Below are positions 1-4,991 of a stretch of 5,047 nucleotides of DNA, one piece after another. Source of the stretch: Riemerella anatipestifer_E (lineage in GTDB: Bacteria > Bacteroidota > Bacteroidia > Flavobacteriales > Weeksellaceae). The notes below the pieces were generated by a model. That model saw nothing but the letters and a program-made list of their open reading frames with translations, ran no database searches and had not been told where the DNA came from. The position numbers and the translations under genes are program-made. The DNA lies in contig NZ_LEKU01000030.1 of the NCBI RefSeq assembly GCF_009932355.1, positions 1 to 5,047 on the forward strand. The letters are read 5' to 3'. The first letter of the stretch is position 1; the number at the start of each line of letters is the position of its first letter.

Positions 1-55
1 CAAAAGTTCAATAGAAGTACTTCACCGGCTCTATTGCCAATTTGTTTGTTATGTG
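1..55 (+). repeat. Right part of attC-like element A (truncated by window edge)
   Basis: This is the same sequence as 4937-4991, ending in the conserved GTTATGTG at 48-55. It contains the right arm GGCTCTATTGCCAATTTG, whose left partner lies at 4871-4888 and is only adjacent if the sequence is circular or tandem. It sits just downstream of the tet(X) stop codon, on the 3' side of that gene. Confidence 0.75.
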
Positions 56-111
56 CCGTTTTATTCCATTTTATACATTTAACAATTGCTGAAACGTAAA
101 GTCGGGTTTAA
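1..111. repeat. Left copy of 111-bp terminal direct repeat
   Basis: These bases match 4937-5047 exactly, base for base, as far as I can compare by eye. The repeat covers the right half of element A and the last codons of tet(X). An exact overlap running to both ends of the sequence is what a circular contig with an uncut assembly overlap gives, implying a ring of 4936 bp. A head-to-tail tandem array cut at an arbitrary place would look the same. Confidence 0.95.
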
Positions 112-1237
112 ACATTTCAATTTCGTTTTGAGTTGATTCTTCTTGTGCTTCTTTGCCATAGATAAACATTTGCTGTTCATAATTTTTAACAGCCTCTTCA
201 ATGCTATTAAATTTTCCATCGGCTAGATTATCAGACAATATCAAGGCATCCACCAACCCACTATTTACTCCCTGCCCTGCAAAAGGCGGCATCAAATGTG
301 CGGCATCCCCAATCATTGTTATGGGTAATGGGCGCTTGCTTTTCCAAGGCTTTTCTAAAGGAAATATCCGTGTAGCCAATCCTACAAATGACAACGGCGT
401 ATGAATCAATTCTTTGTAGCGTTCGTCCCAATCGGAAAATTTTTTCAGAAGAAAATCAACGACACTATTTCTGTTTTGAAAATCTACCTGCGTTTGGTTT
501 TTCCATTCATCAGGTGTTTTAAAACTTATTCCAAAATGCAATGCACCATTATTATTGGGGTTAGCAAATAATAAATTACCTTGGTGAGATGCCATTAGCC
601 GGTTTCCATTGCATAGCTGAAAAAATCCAGGACAGTTTATCTCTGGTTGATGAATATCGGCTTGTATATTGAAAGTACCTGTTTCTTCAACTTCCGTGTC
701 GGTAACAAATTTTCTTACCTTGGACATCCCGCCATTGGCAAGAATAACCAAATCTGCTGTTTCACTCGGTTTATTCTCAAAAGTTAGTGTCCACTTCTTC
801 TTACCAGGTTCAAGCATAACAAGTTTTCTATCCCAAATAACCGTGTCGTTTTCTAAACTATTCAACAAGATAGCCCTTAAGTCATTTCTGTTTATTTCAG
901 GATTGTCAAATCGATTTTCGGGCTTTACATTTTTTGTGGATAAAATATTGCCTTTTTCATCAGCAATATTTACACCCATTGGTAAGGCTAAGTCATAATA
1001 AGTTTGTAACAATCCCGCTTTTTTCATTGCTTCCTGACCTGAACCTTTGTGTAGGTCAAGGGTTCCACCAAAAATTCTTGCCTCTCGGTCGTTGTCTCTT
1101 TCGTAAACTGAAACGTCTATGCCGTTTTGCTGTAATAATTTTGCCATAGTCAGTCCAACGGGTCCACCACCAATTATTGCAACGTTCTTATCACTAAGTA
1201 AATTCATTTGTTTGTCTGTATCTATTCGCATTGTCAT
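71..1237 (-). CDS. tet(X): Tet(X) family FAD-dependent tetracycline monooxygenase
   Basis: This cytosolic class A flavoprotein uses FAD, NADPH and O2 to hydroxylate tetracyclines at C11a, after which the drug breaks down. The 388-residue length is the full family length. The N-terminal dinucleotide fold reads GGGPVG at 23-28, followed by YERD at 45-48. R117 and the GDAAHLMPPFAGQG motif (310-323, with D311) bind FAD. Substrate-site residues known from Tet(X2) are all in place: Q192, R213, F224, H234, G236 and M375. Positions linked in the literature to altered activity (K64, T280, N371) keep the ordinary residues. Residue 281 is Pro; I recall Thr there in the Tet(X)/Tet(X2) references. The start at 1237 gives the usual MTMRID opening; Met3 and Met11 are alternatives. 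It is transcribed away from ere(D), and its start lies only 13 bp from element B. I see no clear promoter, so any promoter must lie in or beyond that element. The exact tet(X) allele is not settled here. Confidence 0.97.
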   Translation of the reverse strand: MTMRIDTDKQMNLLSDKNVAIIGGGPVGLTMAKLLQQNGIDVSVYERDNDREARIFGGTLDLHKGSGQEAMKKAGLLQTYYDLALPMGVNIADEKGNILSTKNVKPENRFDNPEINRNDLRAILLNSLENDTVIWDRKLVMLEPGKKKWTLTFENKPSETADLVILANGGMSKVRKFVTDTEVEETGTFNIQADIHQPEINCPGFFQLCNGNRLMASHQGNLLFANPNNNGALHFGISFKTPDEWKNQTQVDFQNRNSVVDFLLKKFSDWDERYKELIHTPLSFVGLATRIFPLEKPWKSKRPLPITMIGDAAHLMPPFAGQGVNSGLVDALILSDNLADGKFNSIEEAVKNYEQQMFIYGKEAQEESTQNEIEMFKPDFTFQQLLNV

Positions 1238-1249
1238 TCAAAAATGGCC

Positions 1250-1444
1250 CATAACGGGAAACGCATTGGCGAAGTGGCGGATAAATTGGACGAAAAGTTC
1301 AATTTAGCAGTGACGTAGCCGATGTGTTTCCACAGAAGCTAAATTATTAAAAAAAGCTGAATGTGGAACACATTCGGCGGAATAAAATGCAGAAACTTTC
1401 AATTTAGCACTTAACCTGCCATTTTGCCAATGCGATGTTATGTG
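1250..1444 (+). repeat. attC-like imperfect palindrome, element B (195 bp)
   Basis: The left end CATAACGGGAAACGCATTGG and the right end GCCAATGCGATGTTATGTG form inverted arms, with spacers of unequal size between the TAAC/GTTA ends and the paired blocks. The complementarity runs inward: GCCGATGTGTTTCCACA (from 1318) faces TGTGGAACACATTCGGC (1362-1378), and the fold turns around an AT-rich centre near 1348. A perfect small hairpin GAATGTG/CACATTC sits at 1359-1375. Unequal spacers and conserved AAC/GTT cores are typical of integron attC recombination sites, but at 195 bp this is longer than most. No flanking target duplication is visible, which speaks against a transposon. It separates the divergent tet(X) and ere(D) genes. 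The attC assignment is inference; the palindrome is seen directly. Confidence 0.7.
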
Positions 1445-1465
1445 AAGGAATTTTTAGTATCTTTG
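1435..1465 (+). promoter_or_regulatory. Bacteroidota-type promoter for ere(D)
   Basis: TATCTTTG at 1458-1465 matches the Bacteroidota -7 consensus TAnnTTTG. The -33 box is weak: ATG at 1435-1437 (consensus TTG), 20 bp upstream, lies within the right end of element B. Transcription would start near 1470-1473, about 15 nt before the leader peptide. The stretch TTTTTAGTATCTTTGT recurs upstream of catB. Confidence 0.65.
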
Positions 1466-1486
1466 TATTCAAATAATTCACATTTT

Positions 1487-1510
1487 ATGTATTTCAGCAA
1501 GCCTTGGTAA
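1487..1510 (+). CDS. Putative 7-residue regulatory leader peptide MYFSKPW upstream of ere(D)
   Basis: A short open frame, ATG to TAA, encodes MYFSKPW between the promoter and the ere(D) start. Its stop codon overlaps the left arm of a 13-bp inverted repeat (1509-1521 with 1568-1580). Short leader peptides followed by mutually exclusive stem-loops are the known design for drug-induced translational attenuation of macrolide-resistance genes such as erm genes. The sequence does not match a leader motif I know for certain (IFVI, IAVV and the +x+ motif are absent), so stalling at Lys-Pro-Trp is a guess. No strong Shine-Dalgarno is present, which is normal in this phylum. Confidence 0.45.
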   Translation: MYFSKPW

Positions 1511-1580
1511 TTAAAAATTAAAGTAAATTATTAAATCGTCTTTTTGAGACGGTTGCTATTTGGTACGTTAATTTTTAATT
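1509..1580 (+). promoter_or_regulatory. Nested stem-loops in the ere(D) leader (possible attenuator)
   Basis: AATTAAAAATTAA (1509-1521) is perfectly complementary to TTAATTTTTAATT (1568-1580). Inside lies a second hairpin, CGTCT/AGACG (1537-1551), extendable to 8 pairs through a wobble. A competing pairing joins AGCAA plus CC in the leader-peptide codons (1496-1503) to GGTTGCT (1551-1557), with one bulged G. The outer stem would tie up the AT-rich region upstream of the ere(D) start at 1596, leaving AAGG at 1587-1590 as a modest ribosome site. No U-run follows the outer stem, so control of translation fits better than transcription termination. Confidence 0.5.
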
Positions 1581-1595
1581 TAAAATAAGGTAATA

Positions 1596-2822
1596 ATGAA
1601 AAATATAAAACCCTTAACTTTTCCGTTTAATTCGGAAAATAATACATCCATAAAACAAAGTCTTTTTCGATTTCGAGAATATTTTGATTCTTCTACAATT
1701 GTTGGTTTAGGCGAAAACTCACATTTCATAAAAGAGTTTTTTACATTCAGGCATCAAGTTATTGAGTTTTTAGTAACTGAATGTGATTTTGACACCTTGG
1801 CATTTGAGTTTGGTTTTTCTGAAGGATTAGAAGTTGATAAGTGGATAAAATCACAAATTCCATTCGACGATTTGGATAAGTTACTGTCACACTTTTATTA
1901 TCCAAATGAGTTTAAAGATACTTTGCTATGGCTTCGTCGGTATAATCAAGACAATAATAATCAAATTACCTTTTTAGGTGTGGATATTCCTAAAAATGGA
2001 GGTTCTTATTTTCCAAACTTTCGTATTGTATCTGATTATTTGCAAAGACTTTCAATCGTTTCTTCTGATGTCTTACAGAAGATTTTAAATCTTGCTGAGA
2101 AATTTGATTTCTATTCGACTTCTCAGCTTGCGTTAAATTTATCGCTTTTTGATGAAGCTGAACATAATGAATTAAAAGCATTGCTATTAAAAGTTTACAT
2201 TCGTTTGGTCACTCTTCAACCAAAACTGGAAAGTTTAGAGTTTCAATCGATACTTCATCAAGTTAAAGGCTTGATTTATATGAATTATAATGCTGATGCT
2301 ATGGAAAGCTTCATTACTGAAAAGGGAATTGAGGGAGATATGGGAGCAAAAGACCAGTATATGGCAGAAAGTATTGATTGGTTTTTGAAAAATTCACTTG
2401 GTAAAAAGATTATTTTAGTTGCCCACAATGCTCACATTCAAAAAACTCCGGTCGATTTTGACGGATTTATTAGTTGTTATCCAATGGGGCAAAGACTTTC
2501 GATGACTTTTGGAGAAAAATACAAAGCATTTGCAATAACTAATCTACGTGGAGAAACTGCCGCATTGTATCCTGATAATGATTATCAATTTGGTTTTAGG
2601 GTTGATAAATTTCCACTTGATTCTCCAGAGTCGGATTCTGTTGAATTTTTTATGCAGGAATTATCAGGAAAAGAATGCTGTTTAATAATCAATAAAAGTA
2701 AGGAATTAAAAAATTGTAGTAAGATTCGTTTTGATTCTATATATCTAAAAACTGAAATAGTAGATTCTTTTGATGGGATTTTCCTAATAGAAAAATCAAC
2801 TGTTTCAGAAATAGTGGATTGA
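1596..2822 (+). CDS. ere(D): Erythromycin esterase, Ere(D)-like
   Basis: This macrolide esterase hydrolyses the lactone ring of 14- and 15-membered macrolides in the cytoplasm. The 408-residue length fits the Ere family (erythromycin_esterase, PF05139). The N-terminal signature GLGENSHFIKEF (37-48) holds E40 and H43, matching the Glu and catalytic His of the EreC active site; R52 and E71 match the next conserved Arg and Glu. A second cluster lies near the C-terminal half: DMGAKDQYMAES (248-259), then VAHNAHIQK (275-283) with H277 and H280. No signal peptide is visible. From memory the protein resembles Ere(D), first described in Riemerella anatipestifer; Ere(A) and Ere(B) differ more. The gene has its own promoter and leader, and is followed by a terminator and element C, so it forms a self-contained unit. 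The start is supported by AAGG five bases upstream and by the family N-terminus. Confidence 0.92.
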   Translation: MKNIKPLTFPFNSENNTSIKQSLFRFREYFDSSTIVGLGENSHFIKEFFTFRHQVIEFLVTECDFDTLAFEFGFSEGLEVDKWIKSQIPFDDLDKLLSHFYYPNEFKDTLLWLRRYNQDNNNQITFLGVDIPKNGGSYFPNFRIVSDYLQRLSIVSSDVLQKILNLAEKFDFYSTSQLALNLSLFDEAEHNELKALLLKVYIRLVTLQPKLESLEFQSILHQVKGLIYMNYNADAMESFITEKGIEGDMGAKDQYMAESIDWFLKNSLGKKIILVAHNAHIQKTPVDFDGFISCYPMGQRLSMTFGEKYKAFAITNLRGETAALYPDNDYQFGFRVDKFPLDSPESDSVEFFMQELSGKECCLIINKSKELKNCSKIRFDSIYLKTEIVDSFDGIFLIEKSTVSEIVD

Positions 2823-2844
2823 GAATAATGTAAATTTGATTTCG

Positions 2845-2884
2845 AAACGGTACTTTCTTTTTTGGAGGTGCCGTTTTATTCTTT
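2845..2884 (+). terminator. Probable terminator of ere(D)
   Basis: AAACGGTAC (2845-2853) pairs with GTGCCGTTT (2868-2876), giving nine pairs with one G-T wobble. The loop is 14 nt and contains a T-run, and the stem is followed by TATTCTTT. It lies 22 bp after the ere(D) stop and just before element C. The loop is large and the trailing T-run is broken, so it may be weak. Confidence 0.55.
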
Positions 2885-2886
2885 CA

Positions 2887-3082
2887 CATAACGGGAAACG
2901 CATTGGCGAAGTGGCGGATAAATTGAACCGAAAGTTCAATTTAGCAGTGACGTAGCCGATGTGTTTCCACAGAAGCTAAATTATTAAAAAAAAGCTGAAT
3001 GTGGGACACATTCGGCGGAATAAAAAGCACAAAAGTTGAATTTTGAACTTAACCCGCCATTTTGCCAATGCGATGTTATGTG
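2887..3082 (+). repeat. attC-like imperfect palindrome, element C (196 bp)
   Basis: This is a direct-orientation near copy of element B. I count about 13 differences, including one extra A in the central A-run. It has the same CATAAC left end, GCGATGTTATGTG right end and inverted arms. Seven of the differences cluster at 3026-3047 (B: 1388-1409), where C instead reads GCACAAAAGTTGAAT (3027-3041), a motif also present in element A. It follows ere(D) in the usual gene-then-attC order. A site-specific recombination role is inferred from structure. Confidence 0.7.
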
Positions 3083-3101
3083 TAGTTTTTTAGTATCTTT
3101 G
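3073..3101 (+). promoter_or_regulatory. Bacteroidota-type promoter for catB
   Basis: TATCTTTG at 3094-3101 matches the TAnnTTTG -7 box. A weak -33 match (ATG, 3073-3075) falls 18 bp upstream inside the end of element C. The surrounding TTTTTAGTATCTTTGT is identical to that before ere(D), although the genes behind the two promoters are unrelated. Transcription would start near 3106-3108, leaving a leader of roughly 110 nt. Confidence 0.62.
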
Positions 3102-3147
3102 TCAGATGAAATTATCAGATTAGCAAATTTACTTTACGCAACGTATA

Positions 3148-3181
3148 GGAAGAGAATAGTTTAGTATTATTCTTCGTTTCC
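3148..3181 (+). promoter_or_regulatory. Weak stem-loop in catB leader
   Basis: AGAATA (3153-3158) can pair with TATTCT (3168-3173), and the flanking GGAA (3148-3151) with TTCC (3178-3181). The stem is interrupted and AT-rich. It lies about 36 nt before the catB start. No convincing leader peptide goes with it, so a regulatory role is only a possibility. Confidence 0.25.
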
Positions 3182-3217
3182 TTATTGTCTCTTATTGTAA
3201 ATTAAATATGTTAAATA

Positions 3218-3847
3218 ATGAAAAATTACTTCGAAAGTCCTTTTAAAGGAAAAATAATCAAAGACCACATAACTAATCCCAATATAATTTCGGGTAAATA
3301 TTCTTATTATTCTGGTTATTATCACGGTCATTCATTTGACGATTGTGCTCGTTATCTGTTTCCGGACAGGAATGATGTCGATAAACTAATTATCGGTTCT
3401 TATTGTTCAATAGGGAGCGGTGCAAGTTTCATAATGGCAGGTAATCAAGGTCATAAATATGATTGGATTTCCAGTTTTCCATTTTTTTATATGTCTGAAT
3501 TTGATGTTTTCAGTAAAAGCCAAGATGGATTTCAAAAAGCAGGAGATACAGTTGTTGGGAATGATGTTTGGATTGGTAGTGAAGCTATGATAATGCCAGG
3601 AGTTCAGATAGGAGATGGAGCTGTTATTGGCAGTCGTGCTTTGGTTACAAAAGATGTTGAACCTTATTCAATTGTAGGGGGAAATCCAGCCAAATTGATA
3701 AAAAAGAGATTTAGTGATGATGACATCCAAAAATTGCAGGAAATGAAATGGTGGGAATGGGATGAAGAAACCCTTTTTGAAGCAATGCCAATTCTTTGTT
3801 CAAATAAAATCGATTTGTTGTACAAGTTTTTTAGAAAAATGAAATGA
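3218..3847 (+). CDS. catB: CatB-type (xenobiotic) chloramphenicol O-acetyltransferase
   Basis: The enzyme transfers acetyl from acetyl-CoA to the 3-hydroxyl of chloramphenicol in the cytoplasm. It belongs to the left-handed beta-helix, hexapeptide-repeat acetyltransferases (type B CAT / Vat family, acting as trimers), not to the CatA fold. At 209 residues it has full CatB length. The N-terminus reads NYFESPFKGK, then YSYYSGYYHGHSFDDCARYL (28-47), which is diagnostic of CatB. The catalytic His is H79 in GNQGHKYDW. Hexapeptide turns run through VVGNDVWIGSEAMIMPGV and IGDGAVIGSRALV, followed by the acetyl-CoA loop VGGNPAK. The start gives the family MKNYF opening; an upstream ATG at 3208 is out of frame. 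It has its own promoter at the edge of element C and ends at a strong terminator. It converges with the DHFR pair. The exact catB allele is not determined. Confidence 0.95.
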   Translation: MKNYFESPFKGKIIKDHITNPNIISGKYSYYSGYYHGHSFDDCARYLFPDRNDVDKLIIGSYCSIGSGASFIMAGNQGHKYDWISSFPFFYMSEFDVFSKSQDGFQKAGDTVVGNDVWIGSEAMIMPGVQIGDGAVIGSRALVTKDVEPYSIVGGNPAKLIKKRFSDDDIQKLQEMKWWEWDEETLFEAMPILCSNKIDLLYKFFRKMK

Positions 3848-3848
3848 T

Positions 3849-3885
3849 AAAAAGAAGGTTCCGAAATTCGGAGCCTTTTTGTTTT
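3849..3885 (+). terminator. Rho-independent terminator after catB, possibly bidirectional
   Basis: The stem GGTTCCGAA / TTCGGAGCC (3857-3875) has nine pairs with one wobble and a tight loop. It is flanked by an A-tract at 3849-3853 and by TTTTTGTTTT at 3876-3885. It starts within a few bases of the catB stop. The A-tract gives a reverse-strand T-run, so it could also stop transcripts arriving from dfr. Confidence 0.85.
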
Positions 3886-4050
3886 AACTGCGTTTGCGGC
3901 TAAAATTACACATAACTTATTTATTGATACGGCTTTTCTGTACAAAACAGCATAATACTTGATGTTTTTGTGCAGGTTTGTTTCTTTATTTGATCAAATA
4001 TAACGAAAGTAGGTAGACAATGATTTCTTATTTCTCATCAAGTAATCACG
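3886..4050. other. Spacer between convergent catB and dfr with a stray element-end motif and a palindrome
   Basis: No open frame with recognisable content is present. CACATAAC at 3909-3916 is identical to the left end of element C (2885-2892), but the inverted arms that should follow are absent. It may be what remains of a lost recombination site belonging to catB, or chance. TATTTGATCAAATA at 3987-4000 is a perfect 14-bp palindrome in AT-rich DNA and could be an operator or low-complexity noise. No terminator specific to dfr was found before the shared hairpin at 3857. Confidence 0.4.
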
Positions 4051-4554
4051 TTACCTCCAATACCTTTTCACTTCAAACGCATAGGCATTTTTCTCATCCA
4101 CTGCTTGGGTTGCTACCGTTTCAACATTCCAAGCGACAGCTTCGAATTTCGGGAAGAAGGTATCTGCACCAAATTCGCCCTGCACATGGGTAATAAACAT
4201 CTCTTGAACACAATCAAGCGCTAAAGCTTCTCGGTAAATTTGTCCGCCTCCAATTATGAAAACGGTTCGTTCCACTTCATTTTTATAATGATCCAAACAG
4301 GATTCCAAGGAAGAAAAAACAACTGCTCCAGGAGCATGATATTCGGTATTGCGTGTTAAGACCGCATTCTCGCGGTTGGGCAACGGCCGAAAACGTTCCG
4401 GAATGGAATCGTAGTTTTTTCTACCTGTAACCACAATATGTCCCGTGGTTGTTTCTTTGAAAAATTTCATATCTGCAGGCAAATGCCACATCAAATCATT
4501 GTTCTTTCCAATACCGAATTGCTGATCAACAGCAACAATCAATGCTACTTTCAT
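4051..4554 (-). CDS. folA: Dihydrofolate reductase
   Basis: The enzyme reduces dihydrofolate to tetrahydrofolate with NADPH and is the target of trimethoprim. The start chosen, MKVALIVAVD at 4554, gives 167 residues, the normal DHFR size. The frame stays open further upstream, but that part overlaps the lipoprotein gene and has no DHFR character. Motifs in order: GIGKNNDLMWHLPAD (14-28), with W23 and the substrate-binding acid D28 (Asp27 in E. coli); F31; TGRKNYDSIP (43-52); RPLPNRENAVLTRN (56-69) with the folate-binding Arg; the NADPH loop GGGQIY (102-107); and T122 (E. coli Thr113). It resembles chromosomal flavobacterial FolA more than the common integron dfrA or dfrB types. I cannot tell from sequence whether it is trimethoprim-insensitive. 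Its ATG overlaps the lipoprotein TGA (ATGA), suggesting coupled translation. Sampled stretches are about 43% GC, against about 33% in ere(D), suggesting a different origin. Confidence 0.93.
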   Translation of the reverse strand: MKVALIVAVDQQFGIGKNNDLMWHLPADMKFFKETTTGHIVVTGRKNYDSIPERFRPLPNRENAVLTRNTEYHAPGAVVFSSLESCLDHYKNEVERTVFIIGGGQIYREALALDCVQEMFITHVQGEFGADTFFPKFEAVAWNVETVATQAVDEKNAYAFEVKRYWR

Positions 4555-4826
4555 GGAAGTACTTTGTAAATTGTAGGTGAAATGAACACCATGCGGGGAT
4601 TTGGAATTACTGCATCGTGAACCTGTGTTCCCCTGGCCTCTTCTTCCGTGAGAAAATAACCAATTACCCAATGATAGGTTCCATCCGGAGCCACCACCTT
4701 GTGGATCGTTGGGGTGAATTTTTTTGAGAAATTAATTGGATTGCGAAGTATCCCTTCTTTACTTGACGAACATCCGTTAATAAAAGATAGTATTGCAATA
4801 AAAAAGATTAGATTTCTTGATTTCAT
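4551..4826 (-). CDS. Small predicted lipoprotein of unknown function, coupled to dfr
   Basis: This 91-residue protein opens with a short basic head (MKSR), a hydrophobic stretch LIFFIAILSFI and a lipobox-like INGC. Cys19 would therefore be lipidated and the rest exposed in the periplasm or at the outer membrane. The mature part is soluble and has a rough internal echo: PTIHKV (39-44) and PTIYKV (84-89). I recognise no family and assign no function. The stop codon overlaps the dfr start as ATGA, so the two are almost certainly one transcript, and dfr translation may depend on this gene. No drug-resistance role is evident; it probably travelled with dfr from a chromosomal locus. No TAnnTTTG promoter is apparent in the 34 bp between it and element A. 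Confidence 0.72.
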   Translation of the reverse strand: MKSRNLIFFIAILSFINGCSSSKEGILRNPINFSKKFTPTIHKVVAPDGTYHWVIGYFLTEEEARGTQVHDAVIPNPRMVFISPTIYKVLP

Positions 4827-4860
4827 TTTTTGTTTGACGGTTTTGTTTTATGCTTGCAGG

Positions 4861-4991
4861 TAACGTTTGGCAAATTGGCGATGGAGCCGACTTTTAGCAC
4901 AAATGTTGAATAGAATTACTAATCTTCAACATTGCACAAAAGTTCAATAGAAGTACTTCACCGGCTCTATTGCCAATTTGTTTGTTATGTG
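4861..4991 (+). repeat. attC-like imperfect palindrome, element A (131 bp)
   Basis: The left arm CAAATTGGCGATGGAGCCG (4871-4889) pairs with the right arm CCGGCTCTATTGCCAATTTG near 4961-4980. Outer TAACG (4861-4865) and GTTATGTG (4984-4991) match the ends of elements B and C in the same orientation. A central hairpin AATGTTGAA / TTCAACATT (4902-4910, 4925-4933) is perfect over nine pairs. It is shorter than B and C and shares only the ends, the TTGGC block and the GCACAAAAGTT motif with them. It lies between the tet(X) 3' end (across the ring junction) and the lipoprotein start. The attC role is inferred. Confidence 0.7.
4897..4956 (+). repeat. Imperfect 23-bp direct repeat inside element A
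   Basis: GCACAAATGTTGAATAG followed by AATTAC (4897-4919) and GCACAAAAGTTCAATAG followed by AAGTAC (4934-4956) agree at 20 of 23 positions. The same core, GCACAAAAGTTGAAT, appears once in element C at 3027-3041. Confidence 0.7.

Noticed and set aside
1239..1246. Reverse-strand CATTTTTG as a -7 box for tet(X)
   Set aside because: It misses the first T of TAnnTTTG, has no TTG at 19-21 bp upstream, and would place the start site at or inside the first codons of tet(X).
1990..2181. Open frames opposite ere(D), tet(X) and catB
   Set aside because: They are antisense shadows of well-supported genes, without recognisable motifs or their own start signals.
3106..3123. MKLSD open frame as a chloramphenicol-type leader peptide for catB
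   Set aside because: It is only five codons long, its ATG falls at the expected transcription start, and the stem-loop downstream is weak. Support is far poorer than for the ere(D) leader.
3987..4000. Replication origin or resolution site at the TATTTGATCAAATA palindrome
   Set aside because: It is a single short palindrome with no iterons, no DnaA-like boxes and no replication protein in the ring.
4001..4053. TAACG ... CGTTA pair as a small attC-like site next to the dfr stop
   Set aside because: The 53-bp span has no convincing inverted arms between the ends, and the right end overlaps the dfr stop codon. Short matches like this arise by chance.
4555..4671. N-terminal extension of DHFR beginning at 4671
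   Set aside because: The added 39 residues overlap the lipoprotein frame, have no DHFR or signal-peptide character, and the internal MKVALI start matches the family N-terminus and gives an ATGA overlap.
4827..4860. Promoter for the lipoprotein-dfr pair
   Set aside because: A reverse-strand TTTG occurs inside element A, but no TAnnTTTG follows at the right distance. The pair may be read from tet(X) across the ring junction or from a promoter I cannot see.
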